Assembly: GCF_003050785.1 (NCBI RefSeq)
Contig: NZ_QAOH01000014.1
Coordinates: 24,652 to 88,651, forward strand
Length of the DNA stretch: 64,000 nt
Direction of reading: 5' to 3'
DNA from: Celeribacter persicus
GTDB lineage: Bacteria > Pseudomonadota > Alphaproteobacteria > Rhodobacterales > Rhodobacteraceae
Part shown: piece by piece, positions 55,216-63,924 of the stretch
How the letters are laid out: the number at the start of each line of letters is the position of its first letter
How positions within the stretch are numbered: position 1 is the first letter of the stretch
Made by a program: the position numbers and the translations under genes
The notes under the pieces: model-generated
Database searches by the model: none
Seen by the model: the letters and a program-made list of their open reading frames with translations, nothing else
What the model was told of the DNA's origin: nothing

Positions 55216-56424
55216 ATGGTCGAGCGGGGGAAAGAAGTGAAACGACGTCGGGTGTTCTACATCCCCGGCTACGATCCTATTCCGCCGCGCCGCTACCGCG
55301 AACTTTACCGCAAGGAAGGCGCCGCACAGGCGGAGATTTCCGGCTATGCACTGAGCCTCTCCCTGAAGAAGGGCGGCAATTTCGGTTGGTCCGTCGAAGG
55401 CGAAATCGACGGTGCAAAGACTCATAGCGAGATCGACGTGCTGGTCTGGTCCGACATCGTACAGGAGAGCATGGAGGCGGGGATTTTCCGCACCTACCTG
55501 ATCCTTGCGCGCACGGCCTGGACCTATATTTCCACGGGCGCTTTGTTTCGTTTGATGAAGCTCCGGCGCGGTCCGGTGATTGCGGCGCTGTATCCGATCG
55601 GGGTTCTGCTCGCACAGCTTCTCATCGCCTTGCTGATTTTGGGGCTGATCACCTGGATCGGCAGCCTGTTTGGGGTTGCATGGGGCGGGCTGGTTCTGGG
55701 CCTCATCGCGGCTTATCTGCTTTTGCGCTGGTTCAAGGCGAAAGACGGCGAGGTTTTCGCCTATTATCTGATGCATGACTACGGGTTTTCCGCGCGTTGG
55801 CGCGGGGCCGATCCGCCGCCCCTGCGCGCGCGAATGGACGAGTTCCGCGCAGAGATCGCGGAGGCGCTGACGCAAGACTGGGACGAGGTTCTGGTCGTCG
55901 GTCACAGCTCCGGCGCGCATCTGGGCATTCAGATCCTTGCCGATCTGATCCGCTACGGGGAGGTGTCCGCGCGCGGCCCGGCGCTCTCTTTCCTCACCCT
56001 CGGCCATGTCGTACCCATGGTGTCCTACCTGCCGGAGGCCAGGGTGTTGCGTCGTGATCTGGCCTATCTTTCTGCCCGCGACGAGATGTTCTGGCTCGAT
56101 GTGACCGCGCCCGGCGACCCGTGCTCCTTCGCGCTCTGCGACCCGGTCAAGGTGTCGGGTGTTGCGCCCGAGGATCAGAAATGGCCGCTGGTGATTTCGG
56201 CGGCCTTTACGCAGACGCTTTCTCCGGAGAAACAGGCCGCGATGAAGCACCGGTTTTTCCGGCGGCATTTCCAGTATCTTTGCGCTTTTGATTGCCCCGA
56301 AACCTATGACTATTTCAAGATCACCGCAGGGGGAGAAACCCTCTCGACCCGTTTTCACGCGCAGCTTCCCAGTCCCAGCCGGATCGACACGCCGGCCAAC
56401 CGTTTCAAGGATATGGCGACATGA
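55216..56424 (+). CDS. alpha/beta-hydrolase-like protein with central membrane segment
   Basis: A 402-residue protein. A soluble N-terminal part (RVFYIPGYDPIPPRRYRELY) precedes two transmembrane helices (residues about 115-175: PIGVLLAQLLIALLILGLIT, LVLGLIAAYLLLRWF). The C-terminal part has VLVVGHSSGAHLG, a serine-hydrolase nucleophile elbow (GxSxG form GHSSG). The start is ambiguous: a GTG at 55237 has a better site (GGGGGAAAG) than the ATG at 55216. It overlaps the P450 gene by 4 bases, so the two are coupled. Family and substrate are not recognised. Confidence 0.7.
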   Translation: MVERGKEVKRRRVFYIPGYDPIPPRRYRELYRKEGAAQAEISGYALSLSLKKGGNFGWSVEGEIDGAKTHSEIDVLVWSDIVQESMEAGIFRTYLILARTAWTYISTGALFRLMKLRRGPVIAALYPIGVLLAQLLIALLILGLITWIGSLFGVAWGGLVLGLIAAYLLLRWFKAKDGEVFAYYLMHDYGFSARWRGADPPPLRARMDEFRAEIAEALTQDWDEVLVVGHSSGAHLGIQILADLIRYGEVSARGPALSFLTLGHVVPMVSYLPEARVLRRDLAYLSARDEMFWLDVTAPGDPCSFALCDPVKVSGVAPEDQKWPLVISAAFTQTLSPEKQAAMKHRFFRRHFQYLCAFDCPETYDYFKITAGGETLSTRFHAQLPSPSRIDTPANRFKDMAT

Positions 56425-57815
56425 TCCCGCCGAAGCCGACGCCCCGCCCCGAGAAAACCAGCCTGCGCAATTACGTGAAACTCTTTCGCAAGGACATCCT
56501 TTCGGCCCAGCCGGAAAAGCTCTACCGCGCCTGGATGGCCGAATATAAAACGCCGTTCTTCCGCAGTTTTCTGGTGAACCAGCCCTCTTTGGTGAAACGT
56601 GTGCTCAACGAGGAGCCGATGGATTTTCCGAAATCCGCCCGCGTGGCGGAGGGGCTGCGGCCTCTGCTCGGCAATTCGGTGTTTCTCACCAATGGCGAGA
56701 CATGGCTGAAACAACGCCGCATCATCGACCCGGCCTTTGAGGGCGGACGGCTCAAGGACACGTTTCCGGCGATGCTCAGGGCGGGGCAGGCGATGGTGGC
56801 GCGGCTCTCCACGCAGGAGGGTGCGTTCGACATCGAACCTTTCGCCTCCGAAGGTGCGGCGGATGTGATTTTCCGCACGCTCTTTTCGATCCCGATCACC
56901 CATGAGGCGGCGGCGAAAGTGTTCGAGGAGTTTCAGGGCTATCAGCGCGCCCAACCGATCCTCAACATTGCCGCCTTCATTCCGCTGCCAAACTGGTTGC
57001 CGCGTTTCCATCGCAAGAAAACGCGCGAGGGGGCGAAGGCGATCCGCAAGCTGATCACCGATCTGACGGCCGCGCGGATGACGGAGATCGCGGCGGGGAC
57101 CGCGCCCGACGATCTGGCGACGAAGATCATGACCACCGCCGATCCGGTGACGGGGGAGCGGTTTGACACGGAGGAGATGGTCGATCAGGTGGCGATCTTT
57201 TTCCTTGCGGGACATGAGACCTCGGCCACGGCGCTCGGCTGGGCGCTCTGGCTTCTGGCCGCGAACCCGGAGATTCAGGAACGCGCGGCGGCGGAAGCGC
57301 TGAGCCTGCCGGAAGAACCGTCTTTCTCCGATCTCTCGAAACTGCGGTTCATCAAGGATGTGTTCCGCGAAACCCTGCGTCTTTACCCGCCGGTGCCGAT
57401 GATGGTGCGCGAGGCGAAATGCCCGGTGCGGTTTCGCGAGCGCGACGTGCCCAAAGGGGCGCAGATCGTGCTCTCTCCCTGGCATCTCGGACGGCATCAG
57501 ATCTTCTGGGAGCGCCCGGACGAATTCGACCCGGACCGGTTCAGGACCGAAAATGGCAAGACGTGTTTGCGCGATGCTTTCATCCCGTTTTCTTCCGGTC
57601 CGCGGGTCTGTACCGGGGCGGGATTTGCCATGGTCGAGGGACCGCTGTTTCTGGCGCTGATCCTGCGTGCGTTCCGGCTTGAAACGGTGGAGGGCAAGAC
57701 GCCGGTTCCTGTGGCGCATCTCACCGTGCGCTCAAAAGATGGCATCTGGTTGCGTCTTGCGCCGCGTCCGGGGTTTTCCGATGATGAAAATACTCATGCG
57801 ATGCCGGGCGAATGA
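56421..57815 (+). CDS. cytochrome P450
   Basis: A 464-residue haem monooxygenase. The I-helix is AGHETS (263-268), the K-helix ETLRLYPP, and the haem-ligand loop FSSGPRVCTGAGFA with Cys397. The substrate is unknown. It starts within the last codon of the hydrolase gene (ATGA), so the pair acts as one operon. Needed ferredoxin and reductase genes are not adjacent. Confidence 0.93.
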   Translation: MIPPKPTPRPEKTSLRNYVKLFRKDILSAQPEKLYRAWMAEYKTPFFRSFLVNQPSLVKRVLNEEPMDFPKSARVAEGLRPLLGNSVFLTNGETWLKQRRIIDPAFEGGRLKDTFPAMLRAGQAMVARLSTQEGAFDIEPFASEGAADVIFRTLFSIPITHEAAAKVFEEFQGYQRAQPILNIAAFIPLPNWLPRFHRKKTREGAKAIRKLITDLTAARMTEIAAGTAPDDLATKIMTTADPVTGERFDTEEMVDQVAIFFLAGHETSATALGWALWLLAANPEIQERAAAEALSLPEEPSFSDLSKLRFIKDVFRETLRLYPPVPMMVREAKCPVRFRERDVPKGAQIVLSPWHLGRHQIFWERPDEFDPDRFRTENGKTCLRDAFIPFSSGPRVCTGAGFAMVEGPLFLALILRAFRLETVEGKTPVPVAHLTVRSKDGIWLRLAPRPGFSDDENTHAMPGE

Positions 57816-57821
57816 AAACAC

Positions 57822-57853
57822 GCGTTCCGGCATCTTGCGAAAAGCCGGAACGC
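57822..57853. other. 10-base perfect hairpin between P450 and cysK-like genes
   Basis: GCGTTCCGGC (57822-57831) and GCCGGAACGC (57844-57853). There is no T run, so it may be a transcript stabiliser or a weak terminator. Confidence 0.4.
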
Positions 57854-57939
57854 TCTCCCTGAGTTTCGGCGCCTGTCTTGAGTTCACAGGATGTACGTCC
57901 TACACATTCAGGGACTGCGAGATTTAAAGGACGACCAAT

Positions 57940-58998
57940 ATGTCTGCGCCCGGCACCCGGAATTCGCCTCTGAAACGCGATATGATCGACAGCATCGGCA
58001 ATACGCCCCTGATCCGGCTCAAAGGCCCGTCGGAGGCCACAGGGTGCGAGATTTACGGCAAGGCGGAGTTCATGAACCCCGGCCAGTCGGTCAAGGATCG
58101 TGCGGCCTTGTTCATCATTCAGGATGCTCTGAAAAAAGGGACTCTGAAGCCCGGCGGCACCATCGTCGAGGGCACGGCGGGGAACACCGGTATCGGTCTG
58201 GCTCTGGTGGGCTCGGCCCTTGGCTTTCGCACGGTGATCGTGATCCCGGAGACCCAGAGCCAGGAAAAGAAGGACATGATCCGTCTCGCCGGTGCGGAAC
58301 TGGTGCAGGTGCCCGCCGCGCCCTATTCCAATCCGAACAATTACGTGCGCTATTCCGAACGATTGGCCCGGGAACTGGCCAAGACTGAACCGAACGGCGT
58401 GATCTGGGCCAACCAGTTCGACAATACCGCGAACCGTCAGGCGCATATCGAAACCACCGGTCCCGAAATTTGGGAGCAGACCGGCGGCAAGGTGGATGGC
58501 TTTATCTGTGCGGTCGGCTCGGGCGGCACCTTCGCGGGGGTTGGCATGGCGCTTCAGCCCAAGGGAGTGAAAATCGGCCTCGCCGATCCGATGGGCGCGG
58601 CGCTCTACAGCTATTACACCACCGGCGAGTTGAAATCGGAAGGCGGCTCGATCACCGAAGGCATCGGACAGGGTCGGATCACCGCCAATCTCGAAGGCTT
58701 CACCCCGGATTTCGCCTATCAGATTCCCGATGAGGAAGCGCTTCCCGTCGTCTTCGATCTTCTGGAGCACGAAGGGCTTTGCGTGGGCGGATCGTCCGGC
58801 ATCAACGTCGCGGGCGCGATGCGCATGGCGCGCGAGATGGGGCCGGGGCATACGATCGTCACCGTCTTGTGCGACTACGGCACGCGCTATCAGTCCAAGC
58901 TTTTCAATCCTGAGTTCCTCAAGGAAAAACAACTTCCTGTGCCCGAATGGCTTGACCGTGGACCGCGCGCCCTGCCTGACGTATATGAAGGTGCATGA
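57940..58998 (+). CDS. cysteine synthase family PLP enzyme
   Basis: A 352-residue fold-type II PLP enzyme. Lys52 (in SVKDRAA) is the Schiff-base Lys, with GTAGNTGIG for phosphate binding and GSGGTFAGVG in the second domain. It is longer than classical CysK (~320). It probably makes cysteine from O-acetylserine, in line with cysE at 5 kb, but it could act on another amino-acid ester. It is first of three coupled genes, with the Shine-Dalgarno AAAGGACG. Confidence 0.87.
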   Translation: MSAPGTRNSPLKRDMIDSIGNTPLIRLKGPSEATGCEIYGKAEFMNPGQSVKDRAALFIIQDALKKGTLKPGGTIVEGTAGNTGIGLALVGSALGFRTVIVIPETQSQEKKDMIRLAGAELVQVPAAPYSNPNNYVRYSERLARELAKTEPNGVIWANQFDNTANRQAHIETTGPEIWEQTGGKVDGFICAVGSGGTFAGVGMALQPKGVKIGLADPMGAALYSYYTTGELKSEGGSITEGIGQGRITANLEGFTPDFAYQIPDEEALPVVFDLLEHEGLCVGGSSGINVAGAMRMAREMGPGHTIVTVLCDYGTRYQSKLFNPEFLKEKQLPVPEWLDRGPRALPDVYEGA

Positions 58999-61439
58999 TC
59001 GCGCGAATTTTTGCCCGCCTCCTCCTGATCCTGTGCCTTGCGCTGCCGCTTGCGGTCAGCGCACAGGACAGCACATCACCCGACTACGCCCAATGGGATA
59101 AGGCTGCGAGCGCAGCCGAGGTCCAAATCGAAGACAATGGCACGAGCAATGCCGATCTTGAGCAGTTGCGCGACGCTCTCGTGGTCTGGCGCGAAAGTTT
59201 TCTGGCCTCGGAAAATGCCAACGGTCCGCGAATCGATACGCTCAAGGCCCAGATCGAGGCTCTGGGGCCGGCGCCTGGCGAGGGCGAAAGCGAAAGCGCC
59301 GAGATTGCGCAGCGGCGCAAGGAACTGAACAAGCAACTCGAAGCCGCACAGGCCCCGGTCAAGACCGCCGAGGAGGCCTATACCCGCGCCAACGGGCTGA
59401 TTGCCGAGATCGACCAGGTGTTGAACGAGCGGCAGGCCGATGCGTTGATGGAATTGGGGCCGAGTCCGCTCAACCCGACGCTCTGGCCCGGGGCGTTTGG
59501 CGCGCTCAGCCATACCGCTGTTGAGGCCTGGTCCAGTGTGGCGGAAAATGCCGCCTCGAAAACCGGGCAGGCAACGCTGAAATCCAATGCGGCGACACTG
59601 CTTTTGTATTTGCTGATCGCGCTGGTTCTGGTCACTCGGGGGCGTGCGTGGTCGGAGCGGCTGACCGGCTTCGTGCGGGCACGGGTGAGGGGCGAGGCGG
59701 GCCGTGGTGTGATCGGGTTTGTCGCGTCGCTGAGCCAGATCGTCGTGCCGCTGCTCGGCCTCGTGGCGATCACGGAGGCGGCCCGTGTCTCCGGGCTTCT
59801 GGGGCCGCGGGGCGAGGTGGTGTTTGCCGCCGTGCCTCGTATCGGGTTGGCCTATTTTTTCTCACGCTGGATCACCGGGCGGCTGTTGTACGCGACCGGA
59901 TCGGCGGAGCCGGTCTTCGATCTTTCACCTGCGCGGAGGATCGAGGCGACGGGCATGGCGACACTAGCCGGGCTGATGCTGACGCTCGACGGGATGTTGA
60001 GCGCTCTGGTGGAGATCGACGCCTATGACGCCGGGGCGCAGGCAGTTCTGGCTTTTCCGCTGGTGGCGCTCGCCGCCTTTGCGCTGTTCCGTCTGGCGCG
60101 CATCTTGCAAGCAACCAAGCCGCATTCGATCAGCGAAGGGGGAGCGTCGGGCGAGGAGCAAAGCGACACTGGATTTGCGGTCCTGATTGCGGGCGCGGTG
60201 GCGCGGGCGGTGCTTCTTGCCTCTGTCCTGGCGCTGGCGCTCGGCGCGGTGGGCTACATGTCGGCGGCCACGGGCATCCTTTATCCCCTGACGCTCTCGC
60301 TGGCGCTGATGGCGCTTCTGGTCGTGCTGGCCCGTCTGGCCTACGATCTCTACGGGCTTGTGACCCGCCATGAGGATGGCGCGCGGGAAGCTCTTGTGCC
60401 GGTGCTTCTCTCCTTCGCGCTGGTGGTCGTGTCGTTGCCGTTCTTTGCGCTGATCTGGGGGGTGCGGGAGGACCGGCTTTGGGAAATCTGGGCCCAGATG
60501 CGCGAAGGCGTCTCTCTCGGCGGGGTGCAGATTTCGGTCACCGATTTGCTGATGCTGGTGGTCGTTTTTGCCTTCGGTCTCGGGGTCACACGCCTGTTCA
60601 AAGCGGCGCTGCGCTCGGCAATCCTGCCTAAGACCCGGCTCGACAAGGGCGGGCAGAACGCGGTGATCGCGGGGGCGGGCTATGTCGGGGTGTTTCTCTC
60701 GGCGATTGTTGCGATCACTGCCGCCGGGATTGACCTGTCCGCGCTGGCCATCGTCGCCGGGGCGCTGTCGGTCGGGATCGGTTTCGGCCTTCAGAACATC
60801 GTGCAGAACTTCGTATCGGGCATCATCCTTTTGATCGAGCGACCGATTTCGGAAGGCGACTGGATTGATCTCGGCAATGGTTCGATGGGGATCGTCAAGG
60901 ATATTTCCGTACGCTCGACGCGGGTGGAGACCTTTGACAAGACCGACCTGATCGTGCCCAATGCCGATCTGATTTCCAATCAGGTGACCAATTACACGCG
61001 TGGCAATCTGATCGGGCGTGTGATCATCCCGGTCGGCGTCGCCTATGGCACCGACACGCGCAAGGTCGAAGCGATTCTGCGCGAGATTGCCGAGGATCAG
61101 GCGATGGTGGCGGTCAATCCGAAACCGCAGGTTTTGTTTCTGAACTTCGGGGCGGATGCGCTTGAGTTCGAGATCCGTGCGATCCTGCGCGACGTGACCT
61201 ATATTCTGGCGGTGAAAAACGACATCAACCACGCAATTGCCAAACGCTTTGCGGAAGAGGGGATCGAGATTCCCTTCGCGCAGCGCGACATCTGGCTGCG
61301 CAATCCTGAGGCTTTGCTGCCGAAACCGGCGCAGCCCGCAGTACCGGACGCGACCGAACCCGAGCGCGAGATGATCGAGCCTTCCGATCTCCACGAGCAA
61401 AGCGATGCGGAAGGCGATGCAGAGGGAGAAAGCACATGA
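58995..61439 (+). CDS. MscS/MscK-family mechanosensitive channel (DUF3772)
   Basis: An 814-residue channel. A signal peptide (MIARIFARLLLILCLALPLA) leads to a periplasmic coiled-coil-like DUF3772 domain (residues ~30-190), then about 11 transmembrane helices and the MscS core: SVGIGFGLQNIVQNFVSGII with the pore helix, then WIDLGNGSMGIVKDISVRST. The C-terminus is acidic. It overlaps the genes on either side by 4 bases (ATGA), so cysK-like, mscS and the tRNA-editing gene are coupled. Confidence 0.92.
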   Translation: MIARIFARLLLILCLALPLAVSAQDSTSPDYAQWDKAASAAEVQIEDNGTSNADLEQLRDALVVWRESFLASENANGPRIDTLKAQIEALGPAPGEGESESAEIAQRRKELNKQLEAAQAPVKTAEEAYTRANGLIAEIDQVLNERQADALMELGPSPLNPTLWPGAFGALSHTAVEAWSSVAENAASKTGQATLKSNAATLLLYLLIALVLVTRGRAWSERLTGFVRARVRGEAGRGVIGFVASLSQIVVPLLGLVAITEAARVSGLLGPRGEVVFAAVPRIGLAYFFSRWITGRLLYATGSAEPVFDLSPARRIEATGMATLAGLMLTLDGMLSALVEIDAYDAGAQAVLAFPLVALAAFALFRLARILQATKPHSISEGGASGEEQSDTGFAVLIAGAVARAVLLASVLALALGAVGYMSAATGILYPLTLSLALMALLVVLARLAYDLYGLVTRHEDGAREALVPVLLSFALVVVSLPFFALIWGVREDRLWEIWAQMREGVSLGGVQISVTDLLMLVVVFAFGLGVTRLFKAALRSAILPKTRLDKGGQNAVIAGAGYVGVFLSAIVAITAAGIDLSALAIVAGALSVGIGFGLQNIVQNFVSGIILLIERPISEGDWIDLGNGSMGIVKDISVRSTRVETFDKTDLIVPNADLISNQVTNYTRGNLIGRVIIPVGVAYGTDTRKVEAILREIAEDQAMVAVNPKPQVLFLNFGADALEFEIRAILRDVTYILAVKNDINHAIAKRFAEEGIEIPFAQRDIWLRNPEALLPKPAQPAVPDATEPEREMIEPSDLHEQSDAEGDAEGEST

Positions 61440-62152
61440 CCGAAGCGCTGTTTCGCGAGGATGCCTATCTGCAAGAGACTTACGGCACGGTGAGCGGCCA
61501 CACGCCGGAAGGCGGCGTGATTCTCGACCGGACGATTTTCTACGCTACCGGCGGCGGACAACCCGGCGACAGCGGCTGGCTCGACTGGTCGGGTGGCAGT
61601 TTGCCGATTGCCACGGCGATCAAGGGGGAAGGGCAGGAGATCATCCTCGTGCCCGCCGAACCCGCCTCGCTGCCGCCCGTCGGTGCGGAGGTCACGCAAA
61701 GGCTCGACTGGATGCGTCGCCACCGCCACATGCGGGTCCACACGGCGCTGCATCTTCTGTCTGTGGTGATCCCTCTGCCGGTCACGGGCGGTTCCATCGG
61801 CTCGGAGAAGGGGCGTCTGGACTTCAAGATGGATGAGCCGCCCGCCGACAAACAGGCGCTTGAAGATGCGCTCAACGCATTGATCGAGCGCGATCTTGTG
61901 GTCAGCGACGACTGGATCACCGATGAAGAATTGCTTTCTAACCCGGCGATGATCAAGACCATGTCGGTGATGCCGCCGACCGGGCAGGGTCGGGTGCGTC
62001 TCGTGCGTATCGGGCAGGGGGCGAATCAGGCCGATCTTCAACCCTGTGGCGGGACCCATGTGGCGCGAACCTCGGAAATCGGTCGCATCCGCTTTGGCAA
62101 GGTCGAGAAAAAGGGCCGCGACAACCGGCGTGTGACGATTCATCTCGACTGA
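61436..62152 (+). CDS. alanyl-tRNA editing protein (AlaX-like)
   Basis: A 238-residue stand-alone editing domain that removes Ser or Gly mis-attached to tRNA-Ala. Zn ligands are His102 and His106 (RVHTALHLL), Cys204 and His208 (QPCGGTH). The N-terminal stretch FYATGGGQPGDSGWL is typical. It is coupled to mscS by an ATGA overlap. A tRNA-Ser gene follows 136 bases on. Confidence 0.9.
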   Translation: MTEALFREDAYLQETYGTVSGHTPEGGVILDRTIFYATGGGQPGDSGWLDWSGGSLPIATAIKGEGQEIILVPAEPASLPPVGAEVTQRLDWMRRHRHMRVHTALHLLSVVIPLPVTGGSIGSEKGRLDFKMDEPPADKQALEDALNALIERDLVVSDDWITDEELLSNPAMIKTMSVMPPTGQGRVRLVRIGQGANQADLQPCGGTHVARTSEIGRIRFGKVEKKGRDNRRVTIHLD

Positions 62153-62288
62153 GGGCCGGGGTGCCGGAGGGTTCGGGACGCGGCGAAGCCGGTGAAAAAA
62201 GGCTTTCGCAAGCGCATGTTAAAAAACATTCATTTTCTGACATTCCGGGGGTTGCATCCCCCTCCCGATCTCCACTATAGACGCCGGC

Positions 62289-62378
62289 GGAGAGGTGGCC
62301 GAGTGGTCGAAGGCGCACGCCTGGAAAGTGTGTAGGCGGGGAACCGTCTCGAGGGTTCGAATCCCTTCCTCTCCGCCA
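62289..62378 (+). tRNA. tRNA-Ser (GGA)
   Basis: A 90-base serine tRNA with CCA encoded. Acceptor stem GGAGAGG (62289-62295) pairs with CCTCTCC (62368-62374). The anticodon GGA is at 62323-62325, flanked by CT and AA. The long variable arm (about 15 bases) and the T-arm GGTTCGAATCC are as in class II tRNAs. It reads UCC and UCU. Confidence 0.95.
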
Positions 62379-62388
62379 CTTCGGAACA

Positions 62389-62407
62389 AAACCGGGAACG
62401 CCGGTTT
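62389..62407 (+). terminator. hairpin after tRNA-Ser
   Basis: AAACCGG (62389-62395), GAACG, CCGGTTT (62401-62407). It has no long T run but may end or process the tRNA transcript. Confidence 0.4.
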
Positions 62408-62617
62408 GGGCCGCTGACCACGCGTAGATGTCCGTCTCGCAGCGAAATCAAATTGTAAGTTGAACTGTATTGCGGCCCTTGCGTGCGATTAAAGCGGTTT
62501 GCGTTGCCGACAAGGACCGTACTGTTTTTTGAGCATTCTGCCGCGTTTTCCGTTGTTTTTTTATCAATGTGGCTGTTTCGCAGGGATAATCGTTGACTTT
62601 TTTCGGGCCAATCGAGG

Positions 62618-62639
62618 TATTTTACCAGGAGGTAAAATA
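62618..62639. promoter_or_regulatory. palindrome overlapping the preA-like ribosome-binding site
   Basis: TATTTTACC (62618-62626), AGGA, GGTAAAATA (62631-62639), a perfect 9-base inverted repeat. The loop and right arm contain AGGAGG (62627-62632). TTGACT (62593-62598) lies upstream, and TATTTT (19-base spacing) may be the -10, so the palindrome may be a repressor operator or an RNA hairpin. Confidence 0.5.
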
Positions 62640-62652
62640 AAGGCATGCTGCA

Positions 62653-63747
62653 GTGAACAAACTCGCGACAACTTTCACAGGCCTGGAATTCGTCAATCCA
62701 TTCGTTCTGGCGTCCGCACCGCCGACGGAAAGCAAACGCAAAATTCTCAAGGCTTTCGAGTCCGGCTGGGGTGGGGTCGTGACCAAAACGATCGGTTTGC
62801 ATCCGGTTGAAAACGTAGCTGGTCCGAGAACGATCTTTCAACGCGCAAGCGAGACGAAGCCCTATGTGTCGCGCTCCAAACGACCGGACACGGTCTCGCA
62901 TTCTTCCTGGAACTGGGAATTGATCTCGGATCAGCCGCTGGACGTGTGGCTTCCTGAACTTGAAGAGATCAAGAACACCTACCCGGACCGCATGCTGATT
63001 GCTTCGATTATGGCGGGGGCCGGCAGTGAGGAAGAAATGGACAATTGGCGCAGGCTGGCCACCGCATGCGTGGATGCCGGGTGCGATGCGCTGGAGTTGA
63101 ATCTGTCCTGCCCGCATATGGACCGCAAGGATATGGGCGCTCATATTGCCGATGACGAAGTGATCATCCGGTCTATCCTTGAGGCCGTGACGGGTGTGGT
63201 GACTGTGCCGGTCTGGGCCAAGCTGACACCCGCGACCTCGTCACTCGTCGATGCCGCCAGAGTGGCTTATGACGCCGGGGCCTCGGCCATTTCACTATGT
63301 AACACGTTCCCCTCCATGCCTTTGATGGACCCCGAGACCATGAAATTCGAGGTAGAGGTCGATGGTCTTGTGTCCTCTGGCGGGCTGGGTGGGCTGGCGA
63401 TTGTGAACCAGGCTTTGCAATGTGTGTCGGATCTCTCGCGGGCCTTCCCGGATCAGCCCATTTCCGGCATCGGCGGCATCAAGGGCTTTCACGAGGCGTT
63501 CAACTTTATCGCCCATGGCGCGGGCAACCTACAGATTTGCACGGCCGCGATGGAAGAAAAGGGCAGCGGCGGTGTCGGGGTTAAACTCATTCAGGAGCTG
63601 AAAGACGATCTGGAAGATTACCTGACGCGCAAAGGGTTTGCCTCGCTCGAAGAGTTTCGGGGCATCGCGCGTTCACGGGTTGTGGAACACTCCCAGATCC
63701 GCCGGAAGAGTGAGAATTACAACGGAGGCTATGAGAAATCGGCGTAA
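62653..63747 (+). CDS. PreA-like dihydropyrimidine dehydrogenase family protein, no Fe-S domain
   Basis: A 364-residue TIM-barrel flavoprotein like the PreA subunit of NAD-dependent dihydropyrimidine dehydrogenase, which breaks down uracil and thymine. Shared blocks are PFVLASAPPTESKRKILKAF, GWGGVVTKT, ELNLSCPHMDRKDMG (active-site Cys in SCPH), ISGIGGIKG and NLQICTAAM. Normal PreA has a C-terminal ferredoxin-like domain with CxxC motifs; this one ends QIRRKSENYNGGYEKSA. The start is GTG (62653), overlapping a three-codon ORF (MLQ, ATG at 62645) with a good Shine-Dalgarno. No PreT gene is adjacent. The exact substrate is uncertain. Confidence 0.8.
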   Translation: MNKLATTFTGLEFVNPFVLASAPPTESKRKILKAFESGWGGVVTKTIGLHPVENVAGPRTIFQRASETKPYVSRSKRPDTVSHSSWNWELISDQPLDVWLPELEEIKNTYPDRMLIASIMAGAGSEEEMDNWRRLATACVDAGCDALELNLSCPHMDRKDMGAHIADDEVIIRSILEAVTGVVTVPVWAKLTPATSSLVDAARVAYDAGASAISLCNTFPSMPLMDPETMKFEVEVDGLVSSGGLGGLAIVNQALQCVSDLSRAFPDQPISGIGGIKGFHEAFNFIAHGAGNLQICTAAMEEKGSGGVGVKLIQELKDDLEDYLTRKGFASLEEFRGIARSRVVEHSQIRRKSENYNGGYEKSA

Positions 63748-63783
63748 ATCCTGCGCCCGGGCATCTCTTTTGTGCTGACTGAA

Positions 63784-63817
63784 ACGCCTGTGGAGGATGA
63801 TCCGCAGGCGTCTTTTT
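63784..63817 (+). terminator. terminator after the PreA-like gene
   Basis: ACGCCTG (63784-63790) pairs with CAGGCGT (63805-63811), followed by CTTTTTT. Confidence 0.8.
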
Positions 63818-63924
63818 TCGGCTCACATGTTCGTAACTGCGGGCGGCGTTGAAGGCTGTGCACTGGATTACAATCCGAAAACCCCCGGCCAAAAGACCAT
63901 CAGCATGAGAACGGCGGTGCAAAA

